Shown piece by piece: positions 38,726 to 45,573 of a DNA stretch of 64,000 nt. Numbering within the stretch: the first letter of the stretch is position 1; the number at the start of each line of letters is the position of its first letter. The translations under genes and the position numbers were made by a program. Source of the DNA: Chitinophaga skermanii (lineage in GTDB: Bacteria; Bacteroidota; Bacteroidia; Chitinophagales; Chitinophagaceae). The notes under the pieces are model-generated. The model was given only the letters and a program-made list of their open reading frames with translations. It was not told the origin of the DNA and searched no databases. The stretch spans positions 647,885 to 711,884 of the forward strand of contig NZ_QLLL01000002.1 of the NCBI RefSeq assembly GCF_003259335.1, written 5' to 3'.

Positions 38726-39370
38726 TTACGACAATGAATGATGGATAATATAAATCATCATTAAACCAATAGAAATATCTACGTGCTGCAACAAGTAGGT
38801 GCGTACAGATAAATTGGCTTTTACGAAGTATTCTTTCACGGTATGTACCGAAATTCCTAGGATTTCTGCGGCTTCTTTGTACGTTTTTCCTTCCAAGCGG
38901 CACAGTTCAAACACTTTCCGTTGTTGTGGCGATAGCGCTGTTAAGGCATTCGACAATAAGGCTTGGCTATCTTTTAGGTTGAAGATTTCTTCGATGTGGT
39001 GGTAGTTTTCGGTGGCTACTTGTTTAAAGTGGTTGAGGAGCGTTTGATCGCGTTGGAGCTTGCGGTAGAAGTCCATTACCATGTTGTACCCCATCCGGTA
39101 TAAATACCCTTTAAAGTCGCTATTGATTTGTAGGCTTTCGCGCTTCTGCCAGATTTTAGCGAATAGATCTTGCAACAATTCTTCTGCCAGCAATTCATCC
39201 TTCACCATTTTCAAGAAGTTCTTATACAACGCGCCGCTATACCGCCAATACAAGGTGGTAAATGCTTGCTCGTTGCCCGCAGATACTTGCTGCAAAAGCG
39301 TTTCGTCGTTAATATACGCGGAATCCTCTCCTACCATGTGCGCGTTTAAAAATTGGTTGCTGTCCCGCAA
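38726..39370 (-). CDS. ECF RNA polymerase sigma factor, FecI-type
   Basis: A 214-aa sigma-70 family protein with region 2 (about 30-98, FTTLYWRYSGALYKNFLKMV...ELLQDLFAKIWQKRESL) and region 4 (about 142-195, LSPQQRKVFELCRLEGKTYKEAAEILGISVHTVKEYF). The last 20 residues are hydrophobic (VDISIGLMMIYIIHHSL), a tail seen in many Bacteroidota FecI-like sigmas. A second Met at residue 12 could be the true start. Expected to drive the SusCD/metalloprotease locus. Confidence 0.93.
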   Translation of the reverse strand: MRDSNQFLNAHMVGEDSAYINDETLLQQVSAGNEQAFTTLYWRYSGALYKNFLKMVKDELLAEELLQDLFAKIWQKRESLQINSDFKGYLYRMGYNMVMDFYRKLQRDQTLLNHFKQVATENYHHIEEIFNLKDSQALLSNALTALSPQQRKVFELCRLEGKTYKEAAEILGISVHTVKEYFVKANLSVRTYLLQHVDISIGLMMIYIIHHSLS

Positions 39371-39429
39371 TATTACCTAAAACAAAGATTGCTTGTATAC
39401 GCTAAGGGCGTAAAATTGATTAGCGGCAA

Positions 39430-39455
39430 TAAAAAACCACCCGGGGAAGGGTGGC
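39430..39455 (-). terminator. Terminator of the VDSF-repeat gene
   Basis: Stem ccaccc/gggtgg with TTTTTTATT on the minus strand, just past the stop of the repeat-protein gene. Confidence 0.85.
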
Positions 39456-39460
39456 TCGAA

Positions 39461-39796
39461 TTATTTGAATAAGAACGCTAGAATGTCTTTGGCTAGGTCG
39501 TCGTTCTTTTTATTTTTATCTTTCTTGCCGTTGTCTTTGCTTTTACCGTTTGGTACACCGGGGAAGCTATCTACAAACTTAATGGTAAAGTCGGCGAAGG
39601 AGTCGACAAACTGGATTTTAAAATCTGGGAAGCTGTCGACATACTTCCATTTACCCGGTTTATCGGGGAAGCTGCTAACGATTTGTACGTGAAGATCGGC
39701 AAAGCTATCCACTCGTTTTACTTTGTAATCGGGGAAGCTATCTACGATTTTTATTTTACCGTAAATGCGGGATACGTCTACGCGCTTTTTACTCAT
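39461..39796 (-). CDS. Small VDSFPD-repeat protein
   Basis: A 111-aa protein without signal peptide. Residues 14-82 consist of six units of about 10-11 residues with the pattern (K/T)-(I/V)-(K/Q)-x-V-D-S-F-(P/A)-D-x, for example KIKIVDSFPDY, KVKRVDSFADL and KIQFVDSFADF. Alternating hydrophobic residues suggest a beta-solenoid or stacked beta-hairpins. A Lys/Asp-rich linker (KSKDNGKKDKNKKNDD) and a short hydrophobic end (LAKDILAFLFK) follow. I do not know a function. Single gene with its own terminator. Confidence 0.8.
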   Translation of the reverse strand: MSKKRVDVSRIYGKIKIVDSFPDYKVKRVDSFADLHVQIVSSFPDKPGKWKYVDSFPDFKIQFVDSFADFTIKFVDSFPGVPNGKSKDNGKKDKNKKNDDLAKDILAFLFK

Positions 39797-39844
39797 ATTT
39801 GTAGGTTAAATTGATGAAGAATGCGTATTCAATATACTAAATAA

Positions 39845-41326
39845 TCATAATAAGACATCCTTGATTTTTAGTACGGCCTTCTCCATTACTTTAGATGTAA
39901 GCCCTGTAAACCCAATTAAGAAAGCATGTTCATCTTTATGCATCAAAGCAAAATCATCTAAGGGGCGCAGCATAACACCCGATCCATGGAGGTGCTTCTT
40001 GATCTTTTGTAGATCCTTCTTCTGCACTATTCGCAACACGAAATGCATACCGGCATCATTGGCATGAATCTCTACCCGGTCGCCTAAGTGCTTTGTAAAT
40101 AAGTCGATCAACTCATCTTGATGCTTTTTATACAAGATGCGCATCTTCCGTAAATGGCGGGCGAAATGCCCTTGTTCTATAAAAGCAGCTAATACTGCTT
40201 GCTCTATAACGGGCGATTGGCGGTCGGTAACCGCTTTTATTTTTGTTAGCTCGTGGGCCATTTCTTTATGGGGCATAACTACGTACCCGATACGGAGTGC
40301 GGGGAAGAGTACTTTACTGAAGGTACCAATGTACACTACGTGGCCTTGGGTATCTAAACCTTTCAGCGCAGGGAATGGGCGGCCGTTATACCGGAATTCC
40401 GAATCATAATCATCTTCAATAATCAGCATCCCCTTCTTTTCGGCGTGGCGTAGTAGCTTCATTCTTTCCAATAAAGGCATTGTAATACCCAGTGGGAATT
40501 GATGAGAAGGTGTTACGTAAGCTAACTTCGCTTCGGGGTAATGCTCTACGGCATATTGAATATCTAAGCCATTTTCGCTAATAGGCACGGGGCATATCTT
40601 ACCACCAAAGCGCAGCATGGCGGCTTTCACACTGGAGTAACCTGGATCTTCCATCCAACATTCCATGCCGGGTTGCATAAACAGCTCCATGCATAAATGG
40701 AGTCCTTGCCGGGAACCGTTCACAATCACCACTTGGCTGGCGTCACATTGAATAGAGCGGTTAATGCGAAGATGGCTGGCAATAGCAGCGCGTAAGGGCT
40801 CGTAGCCTTGTCCACTATCATACCCTAAATGGTATCGATGAATTTCCTTGTAGACATTGCTAGTTAAGCGCGACCAGGTATCGAATGGGAAATATTCTAG
40901 GCTGGGCAAAGCAATTCGGAAGGGTTGAAAAGGTTCGTAGTCCGTATCAAACTCGATATACTTTTCCCAAGGACGTACATTGATCTTAGGTTGAAACTGT
41001 TTTGTAACCGTAGGCGTAGTGAGTGTATCCCTGTTTTTCTTGGGTACCAATTCATCGCCCTGCTCGCATACATAGGTGCCGGCACCGGTTTTACTATTGA
41101 AATACCCTTCCAAGCACAATTGTTCATAGGCGAGGTTGACAGTATTCCTGGAGACTTGTAAATCCTTGGCCAACGCCCGTGATGCCGGTAAGCGATCGCC
41201 TAGTTTTAGCATACCGTTCAGCACGCCATCGCGGAGTTGCTCGTATAGTTGCATATAGAGGGGCTTCGATAAGGAAGAACGTAACTTAATAAACGTTAAA
41301 GCAATATCTGGCGTTGTTTTCGGCAT
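39845..41326 (-). CDS. MocR-type GntR/aminotransferase regulator
   Basis: Fusion of an N-terminal GntR winged helix (about residues 14-78, KPLYMQLYEQLRDGVLNGMLKLGDRLPASRALAKDLQVSRNTVNLAYEQL) and a PLP aminotransferase fold I domain (about 130-490). GTFSKVLFPALRIGYVV carries the PLP lysine, and EDDYDSEFRY is also typical. I start it at MPKTTPDIAL (41326); the frame runs open to 41428 but the extra 34 residues are non-homologous and cover the promoter. MocR regulators often control the divergent gene, here an EamA exporter, in response to an amine, amino acid or PLP. Confidence 0.93.
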   Translation of the reverse strand: MPKTTPDIALTFIKLRSSLSKPLYMQLYEQLRDGVLNGMLKLGDRLPASRALAKDLQVSRNTVNLAYEQLCLEGYFNSKTGAGTYVCEQGDELVPKKNRDTLTTPTVTKQFQPKINVRPWEKYIEFDTDYEPFQPFRIALPSLEYFPFDTWSRLTSNVYKEIHRYHLGYDSGQGYEPLRAAIASHLRINRSIQCDASQVVIVNGSRQGLHLCMELFMQPGMECWMEDPGYSSVKAAMLRFGGKICPVPISENGLDIQYAVEHYPEAKLAYVTPSHQFPLGITMPLLERMKLLRHAEKKGMLIIEDDYDSEFRYNGRPFPALKGLDTQGHVVYIGTFSKVLFPALRIGYVVMPHKEMAHELTKIKAVTDRQSPVIEQAVLAAFIEQGHFARHLRKMRILYKKHQDELIDLFTKHLGDRVEIHANDAGMHFVLRIVQKKDLQKIKKHLHGSGVMLRPLDDFALMHKDEHAFLIGFTGLTSKVMEKAVLKIKDVLL

Positions 41327-41364
41327 AATAATAATGGCACCACACAATTTTACATAATGGCTCT

Positions 41365-41394
41365 TTTGTAGATACCAATATAAAGGTACATTTG
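41365..41394 (+). promoter_or_regulatory. Bacteroidota-type promoter of the EamA gene
   Basis: TTTG (41365-41368) and TACATTTG (41387-41394) match the -33 TTTG and -7 TAnnTTTG consensus with 18 bp between them, close to the usual 19. It places transcription start about 30 nt upstream of the EamA ATG. The MocR operator probably overlaps this 106-bp divergent gap. Confidence 0.6.
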
Positions 41395-41432
41395 TTACCC
41401 AATTCGGACAAAATTTATAACGGAACATTCAC

Positions 41433-42344
41433 ATGCATCCACAACAACAGCGTTGGAAAGGATTTATGTACGCCCTGGTAGCAGCATTTCTGTGGGGTGT
41501 ATCGGGCACTTGTTGCCAATTCTTATTTGAGCAAAGAGGTATTAGTCCAGAGTGGCTGGTAACGGTCCGAATGTTAAGTGCGGGTTTGTTGTTGTTGATG
41601 ATTGGGTTCGTGAAACGCGAACCATGCTTATGGAATACTTGGCGCGAGAAGCGCGATGCCGTTCAGCTATTGATATTTGGTGTGTTTGGGATGATGGCAG
41701 TTCAATATACGTACTTCATCACCATTAAACACAGCAATGCTGCTACAGCTACGGTTTTGCAATATATCGGGCCGGTATTCATTACCCTCTACTTGGCAAT
41801 GCGTAATCGTCGTTGGCCGAGAGTTGTAGAATTTATAGCTGTGTTGCTCGCTGTTGTGGGTACATTTTTACTCGTTACCCACGGCAGCTTCAACACTTTA
41901 TCGATTTCCCCGCTTGCTTTGGGTTTGGGCATACTAGCAGCCGTGGCGCTTGCTTTCTATACTTTGCAGCCTGTACAGTTAATTCATAAGTTCAAAGCTT
42001 ACATCATTATTGGTTGGGGTATGTTGATTGGCGGCGTGGTATTCAGCTTTGTGCAGCATCCCTGGGATGTAAGTGGTACATGGGATGTATATGCTTACGG
42101 GGCTACCTTATTTATCATTCTCTTCGCTACATTATTAGCATTCTATTTATTCATGACGGCCGTTCGGTTAATTGGTCCGCAAACGAGTAGTTTACTGGCT
42201 TCAGCAGAACCGCTGGCGGCGACAGTAATCGGCGTATTGTGGTTGAGTACGCCTTTTGGGTGGATCGATTGGTTGGGAACAGGCTTCATTTTACTCACGA
42301 TCTATTTGCTCACGCTATCTAAACCGGCTACTACTGCCCATTAA
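41433..42344 (+). CDS. EamA-family (DMT) transporter
   Basis: A 303-aa inner-membrane protein with ten hydrophobic segments in two EamA repeats (about 10-140 and 155-295). Repeat signatures are visible: FLWGVSGTCCQFLF, YFITIKHSNAATATVLQYIGPVFITL, and in the second half LIGPQTSSLLASAEPLAATVIGVLWL. These transporters export amino acids or metabolites. Divergent from the MocR regulator, which probably controls it. Its end is marked by a strong bidirectional hairpin shared with the precursor array. Confidence 0.93.
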   Translation: MHPQQQRWKGFMYALVAAFLWGVSGTCCQFLFEQRGISPEWLVTVRMLSAGLLLLMIGFVKREPCLWNTWREKRDAVQLLIFGVFGMMAVQYTYFITIKHSNAATATVLQYIGPVFITLYLAMRNRRWPRVVEFIAVLLAVVGTFLLVTHGSFNTLSISPLALGLGILAAVALAFYTLQPVQLIHKFKAYIIIGWGMLIGGVVFSFVQHPWDVSGTWDVYAYGATLFIILFATLLAFYLFMTAVRLIGPQTSSLLASAEPLAATVIGVLWLSTPFGWIDWLGTGFILLTIYLLTLSKPATTAH

Positions 42345-42349
42345 AAAAA

Positions 42350-42375
42350 CACAACCGGCGATGAAACCGGTTGTG
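42350..42375. terminator. Bidirectional terminator, EamA gene and peptide array
   Basis: Perfect 9-bp arms cacaaccgg / ccggttgtg with an 8-nt loop. Seven A residues on the plus strand before the stem give a T7 run on the minus strand. It terminates the minus-strand peptide array 30 nt beyond pp1. Confidence 0.9.
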
Positions 42376-42405
42376 CAGCAAAATTGGAAATATCTCCTAC
42401 ATCGA

Positions 42406-42603
42406 TTACCAAATCTGGCAACAAGCTTGGTTAGGTCTTGGTTTTGTAGCCAAGCACATAGAAGTCATTGTTTCAGTGGTTGTGCAAAGAATAGTACCAG
42501 AAATACCGCCGTTAACAGCGCCTTGTTGTGCAGGCGTAAGTTCAGCAACAGTAGATTTTGACAAGTTCAATTTTTTGCTCAATGCAAGTTTTTTCTTTTT
42601 CAT
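42406..42603 (-). CDS. pp1: double-Gly leader peptide precursor, divergent core
   Basis: Counted from MKKKK at 42603 the peptide has 65 aa (an in-frame Met three codons earlier is less likely). Leader KLNLSKSTVAELTPAQQGAVNGG is a clear but distinct member of the lanthipeptide-type leader family. The core after GG (ISGTILCTTTETMTSMC... NQACCQIW) does not follow the array consensus: it is Thr-rich with four Cys ending in a CC pair. This is the promoter-distal member. Product and modification unknown; a lanthionine or disulfide peptide is inferred. Confidence 0.82.
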   Translation of the reverse strand: MKKKKLALSKKLNLSKSTVAELTPAQQGAVNGGISGTILCTTTETMTSMCLATKPRPNQACCQIW

Positions 42604-42633
42604 AATAAACAATTTGTGGATTCAATAAAATGG

Positions 42634-42667
42634 CACTCCTACTCTGTACAAACAATGCCGAGGAGTG
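42634..42667 (-). terminator. Possible hairpin between pp2 and pp1
   Basis: Arms cactcct / aggagtg with a 20-nt loop in the only large gap (about 140 bp) of the array. A T-run (gttttt) follows on the plus strand and CCATTTT on the minus strand. It may separate pp1 from the rest of the array. Confidence 0.4.
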
Positions 42668-42744
42668 TTTTTCCGGCATGCAAGTATCCGTTGCGCAGCG
42701 AATATTTTACATGTTGATCATCCTACAATTGTTTACAAATGCCA

Positions 42745-42912
42745 TCAATCTGCGGGCTTCGTTTCGCAAGGCAACCAGCGTGTTTGGCATTGAGGAATCT
42801 GCAAAGTTGCAGGCTCACCACCTTTTACGGAGAATTGTTGTGCCTTGTTTAAATCGGCCACCACAGTTTTTTCAAAACTGAGCTTACTTAAATTGATTTT
42901 TTTCTTTTTCAT
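42745..42912 (-). CDS. pp2: double-Gly leader peptide precursor, short core
   Basis: 55 aa from MKKKK at 42912; the open frame continues upstream but the leader starts here as in its neighbours. The leader (INLSKLSFEKTVVADLNKAQQFSVKGG) is canonical. The core EPATLQIPQCQTRWLPCETKPAD keeps only the first C-x6-C pair and CET-P of the consensus and then stops, lacking the PYT...C..C end. It looks like a truncated or altered member. Confidence 0.8.
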   Translation of the reverse strand: MKKKKINLSKLSFEKTVVADLNKAQQFSVKGGEPATLQIPQCQTRWLPCETKPAD

Positions 42913-42950
42913 GAGGATGCTAGTTATAAGTGAAAGAATAAAAAGCGCTA

Positions 42951-43148
42951 TTATAATGTACCTGCCAAGCAAGGCACGCAATGCATTTGCGTGTATGGGA
43001 TCGTTTGACAAGTTTCGTAGTACGTTTCGCAGCGTGTACCGAAAGTGGCAATACCACCTTGAACATTCGCTTGTTCAGATTTATTTAAATCGGCTACTAC
43101 TGTTTTTTCGAAACTTAATTTGCGTAAGGCTAATTTCTTCTTTTTCAT
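42951..43148 (-). CDS. pp3: double-Gly leader peptide precursor
   Basis: 65 aa. Canonical leader (LALRKLSFEKTVVADLNKSEQANVQGG). The core has all four consensus cysteines: C-ETYYET-C-QTIPYTQMH-C-VP-C followed by LAGTL. The Thr after C1, the Thr before C2 and PYT are the positions most often shared with its neighbours. It lies 19 nt from pp4 and 38 nt from pp2, in one direction. Confidence 0.88.
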   Translation of the reverse strand: MKKKKLALRKLSFEKTVVADLNKSEQANVQGGIATFGTRCETYYETCQTIPYTQMHCVPCLAGTL

Positions 43149-43167
43149 GTTGATGAATTTGAAAGTA

Positions 43168-43374
43168 TTAAACAGTTAACGTGTTTGTGTTACAGCGCAC
43201 ACAGTAATCTTTTTCTGTATACGGCGTAGATTCACAAGTTTGGTAATATGTTTGGCAACGAGATTGAATGGTATCAACCCCACCTTTCACATTACCTTGC
43301 TGGGTAACGCTCAATTGTGCTACCACCGACTTTTCGAAGCTGAGCTTTTGGAGCGTTAATTTCTTCTTTTTCAT
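43168..43374 (-). CDS. pp4: double-Gly leader peptide precursor
   Basis: 68 aa from MKKKK at 43374 (the frame is open further upstream without leader-like sequence). Leader LTLQKLSFEKSVVAQLSVTQQGNVKGG. The core C-QTYYQT-C-ESTPYTEKDY-C-VR-C has one extra residue between C2 and C3, the only spacing change among the four-Cys members. The tail NTNTLTV is longer than in most. Confidence 0.87.
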   Translation of the reverse strand: MKKKKLTLQKLSFEKSVVAQLSVTQQGNVKGGVDTIQSRCQTYYQTCESTPYTEKDYCVRCNTNTLTV

Positions 43375-43379
43375 GCTAC

Positions 43380-43580
43380 TTAATTTGCGCCTGTATTGCA
43401 ACGCACGCAGAAATCTTCTGTGAAAGGATACGATTCGCATGTTTGGTAATACGTTGTTCTACACAACGAGTTTACAGTTGCGGCGCCACCTTTTAGATCA
43501 GACTGCTGAATTGGGTTCAACTGGGCAATGACAGATTTTTCGAAGTTGAGTTTTGAAAGCTGAATCTTTTTCTTTTTCAT
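43380..43580 (-). CDS. pp5: double-Gly leader peptide precursor
   Basis: 66 aa; leader IQLSKLNFEKSVIAQLNPIQQSDLKGG. The core C-RTTYYQT-C-ESYPFTEDF-C-VR-C has one extra residue between C1 and C2 and Phe instead of Tyr in the PYT motif. Five nt separate its stop from the pp4 start. Confidence 0.87.
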   Translation of the reverse strand: MKKKKIQLSKLNFEKSVIAQLNPIQQSDLKGGAATVNSLCRTTYYQTCESYPFTEDFCVRCNTGAN

Positions 43581-43591
43581 ATAGAAGCGAT

Positions 43592-43798
43592 TTAGAGCGT
43601 TTTAGTAAGCGGATCAAGACAAATCTTGCAGTACATATCGGTCACGGGTACCGTTTCACACGACTGCATCCAAGTATGACAGTCGGTTATCGTTACCAAT
43701 GTTCCGCCCTGTAGCTTGGCTTGATCCTGCGTGCTTAAAAGAGCCACCACCGTTTTTTCGAAACTGAGTTTGGATAGTTGCAGTTTTCTCTTTTTCAT
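43592..43798 (-). CDS. pp6: double-Gly leader peptide precursor
   Basis: 68 aa; leader begins MKKRK and reads LQLSKLSFEKTVVALLSTQDQAKLQGG. Core C-HTWMQS-C-ETVPVTDMY-C-KI-C with tail LDPLTKTL. Val replaces the Tyr of PYT and Ser replaces the Thr before C2, both conservative for a dehydratable position. Confidence 0.87.
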   Translation of the reverse strand: MKKRKLQLSKLSFEKTVVALLSTQDQAKLQGGTLVTITDCHTWMQSCETVPVTDMYCKICLDPLTKTL

Positions 43799-43824
43799 AA
43801 TGAAAAATTATAGCGATGACCAGG

Positions 43825-44007
43825 TTAGCACAAGATGCACATCATTTGCGTATAGGGAATTGTTTCGCAGCTGGCTGCTCTTGTGTAACAACGACCATTG
43901 ATGGTATCGAGTCCACCTTTAACTTGTTGTTGGTCTGATGGATTCAAAATGGCCAATGTTGCCTTTTCAAAGTTCAATTTTGCTAATTGGAGTTTTTTCT
44001 TCTTCAT
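43825..44007 (-). CDS. pp7: double-Gly leader peptide precursor
   Basis: 60 aa, ending exactly on the fourth Cys (C-YTRAAS-C-ETIPYTQMM-C-IL-C). Leader LQLAKLNFEKATLAILNPSDQQQVKGG. Shares the pre-core LDTING(R) with pp8, so these two are close paralogues. Confidence 0.87.
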   Translation of the reverse strand: MKKKKLQLAKLNFEKATLAILNPSDQQQVKGGLDTINGRCYTRAASCETIPYTQMMCILC

Positions 44008-44043
44008 GTTTGTTCAGATTTGGGTTGTGATAGAATGTTTTTT

Positions 44044-44229
44044 TTAACAGAATACGCAAGCTTCTTCTGTGTAAGGGAATGTGTTACAAGTTTCAACACG
44101 AGTAGCACAACGTGTACCGTTGATGGTATCGATACCACCTTTTACTTGTTGAAGTTCAGTCACGTTTAAAACAGCCACTACAGACTTGTCGAAGTTGAGT
44201 TTTGCTAATGTTACTTTTTTCTTTTTCAT
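44044..44229 (-). CDS. pp8: double-Gly leader peptide precursor
   Basis: 61 aa from MKKKK at 44229; ends on the fourth Cys like pp7. Leader VTLAKLNFDKSVVAVLNVTELQQVKGG; core IDTINGTR-C-ATRVET-C-NTFPYTEEA-C-VF-C. Confidence 0.87.
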   Translation of the reverse strand: MKKKKVTLAKLNFDKSVVAVLNVTELQQVKGGIDTINGTRCATRVETCNTFPYTEEACVFC

Positions 44230-44260
44230 TGAAACTATAGGTTTATAGGTGAGAAGGGGA

Positions 44261-44449
44261 TCAATCGGCACAGAAAGCACATTGGCGTTTGGTGTATGGA
44301 ATGGTTACACAAGTAATAGGTTCTGTTGCGCAACCGGTTCCATTGGTAGCAGCTCCTCCAACAACATTGCCAGATTGCTGTGTACTTAACACTGCGACAG
44401 TGTTTTTATCGAAGTTCAGTTTCGATAATTGAATCTTTTTCTTTTTCAT
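44261..44449 (-). CDS. pp9: double-Gly leader peptide precursor
   Basis: 62 aa; leader IQLSKLNFDKNTVAVLSTQQSGNVVGG. Core AATNGTG-C-ATEPIT-C-VTIPYTKRQ-C-AF-C-AD. The pre-core AATN and the short AD/ID tail group it with pp10. Confidence 0.87.
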   Translation of the reverse strand: MKKKKIQLSKLNFDKNTVAVLSTQQSGNVVGGAATNGTGCATEPITCVTIPYTKRQCAFCAD

Positions 44450-44480
44450 ACAATTGCGTTTACTAGTTTGATAGATGGGG

Positions 44481-44669
44481 TTAATCGATACACTTCCTGC
44501 AATTCATTTGCGTATATGGAATTGTTTGGCAAGTAACGGGTTGTGTGGCACACAACGTATTATTGGTAGCGGCGCCACCAAGTAATGCCGTCATTTCTTG
44601 TTCGTTCAACACGGCAACCACATTCTTATCGAATGTTAACTTCGCGAGTTGTAATTTTTTCTTTTTCAT
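44481..44669 (-). CDS. pp10: double-Gly leader peptide precursor
   Basis: 62 aa; leader LQLAKLTFDKNVVAVLNEQEMTALLGG. Core AATNNTL-C-ATQPVT-C-QTIPYTQMN-C-RK-C-ID. Thirty-one nt upstream of pp9. Confidence 0.87.
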   Translation of the reverse strand: MKKKKLQLAKLTFDKNVVAVLNEQEMTALLGGAATNNTLCATQPVTCQTIPYTQMNCRKCID

Positions 44670-44708
44670 ACAAAAGCGTATTTGTGGGATGAGGAATTAT
44701 AGAAGCGA

Positions 44709-44897
44709 TCAATCAGGGCATTTTACGCAAGTCATTTGCGTGTAGGGCCTAGTTTCGCAAGTTTCGGCGCGTGTTAAGCAAGCAGCTAAGTTGGTAACCG
44801 CTCCACCTAATAACTGGCTTAGCTCGGTTACATTCAATGTGGCGACTACATTCTTCTCGATGGGTAACTTCGAGAGTTGGAGTTTTTTCTTTTTCAT
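44709..44897 (-). CDS. pp11: double-Gly leader peptide precursor
   Basis: 62 aa from MKKKK at 44897. Leader LQLSKLPIEKNVVATLNVTELSQLLGG differs at the usual N/S-F position (PI). Core AVTNLAA-C-LTRAET-C-ETRPYTQMT-C-VK-C-PD. Confidence 0.87.
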   Translation of the reverse strand: MKKKKLQLSKLPIEKNVVATLNVTELSQLLGGAVTNLAACLTRAETCETRPYTQMTCVKCPD

Positions 44898-44922
44898 GCT
44901 GTAAAGTTTAGGATAGAAGGAA

Positions 44923-45123
44923 TCAAGGTTCAGTTGGGCTTGCGCAGAATACACACAAACGTTCTGTGTAATGGATCGTCTGGCAAGTTTGTGGCTCTGT
45001 TTGACAGCGGGTAGTCATAGTAGCAGCCCCTCCAACAATGGCGTCTTGCGCTTGTTGGTTCAGCACAGCAATCACCGCTTTATCGAAGTTGAGCTTCGAT
45101 AACTGGAGTTTTTTCTTTTTCAT
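44923..45123 (-). CDS. pp12: double-Gly leader peptide precursor
   Basis: 66 aa; leader LQLSKLNFDKAVIAVLNQQAQDAIVGG. Core AATMTTR-C-QTEPQT-C-QTIHYTERL-C-VF-C with tail ASPTEP. His replaces the Pro of PYT, the only such change. Its upstream gap (tttaagatgaaagta) is the junction where RHS tips replace the array in the three duplicated copies. Confidence 0.87.
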   Translation of the reverse strand: MKKKKLQLSKLNFDKAVIAVLNQQAQDAIVGGAATMTTRCQTEPQTCQTIHYTERLCVFCASPTEP

Positions 45124-45151
45124 GTAAAGTGGGTTTAAGATGAAAGTACAT

Positions 45152-45341
45152 TTACGCTAAACAGAAATAATAACGGTGACCTGTATATGGGATCATTTCG
45201 CAATTAAATGCGCTTGTAGCACCTACTGTTTGCAAAGTACCCGGTTCACCGCCTTTTAGATATTGTTGTATATATTGATAGAACTGCAAGAACGCTTTTG
45301 TCGAAATTGAGCTTCGACAAAAGCAGTTTCTTTTTCTTCAT
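45152..45341 (-). pseudogene. pp13: frameshifted peptide precursor
   Basis: From ATG at 45341 the leader reads MKKKKLLLSKLNFDKSVLAVLS, then the frame runs to a stop. Shifting frame at about codon 21-22 recovers QYIQQYLKGGEPGTLQTVGAT... and a core ending NC-EMIPYTGHRYYF-C-LA with a stop at 45152-45154. The total length, 190 nt, is not divisible by three. In the recovered core C2, PYT and C4 remain, but C1 and C3 are absent. Three more decayed copies lie at 48.2, 52.1 and 56.3 kb. Confidence 0.8.
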
Positions 45342-45378
45342 GCAATTGCGCTTTAGCATGTGGACGTGGAACGATTAC

Positions 45379-45573
45379 TTACACAGCGCATTTGAAGCAC
45401 TTATACTGTGTATAAGGCACTGATTCGCAAGTTTGGTAATAAGTAATACAAACACTTCCGTGCGTATCACCAGAAGTTCCGCCGTGGAGTTCGCTTTGTT
45501 GTGCTTTGCTGAGCACAGCAACGATAGATTTTTCGAAACTGAGTTTCGCAAGGGAAAGTTTTCTTTTTTTCAT
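45379..45573 (-). CDS. pp14: promoter-proximal peptide precursor
   Basis: 64 aa, first gene of the array. Leader LSLAKLSFEKSIVAVLSKAQQSELHGG; core TSGDTHGSV-C-ITYYQT-C-ESVPYTQYK-C-FK-C-AV, with cysteines at 42, 49, 59 and 62. It differs from pp15 at 48.4 kb at only four residues (7, 17, 22 and 57), one of them in the core (Y57F). Its 5' leader region is the repeated element copied three times to the right. Confidence 0.88.
   Translation of the reverse strand: MKKRKLSLAKLSFEKSIVAVLSKAQQSELHGGTSGDTHGSVCITYYQTCESVPYTQYKCFKCAV

Noticed and set aside
41433..42344. EamA transporter as exporter of the peptide array
   Set aside because: On the opposite strand, with a promoter shared with a MocR regulator and a terminator separating it from the array. 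The EamA family exports small metabolites, not leader peptides.
42350..42375. attC-like or recombination site at the array end
   Set aside because: Simple GC stem with a T-run on the minus strand; fully explained as a terminator.
45152..45341. Programmed frameshift in pp13
   Set aside because: No slippery heptamer at the shift point, and the duplicated copies are further decayed, so simple mutation is more likely.
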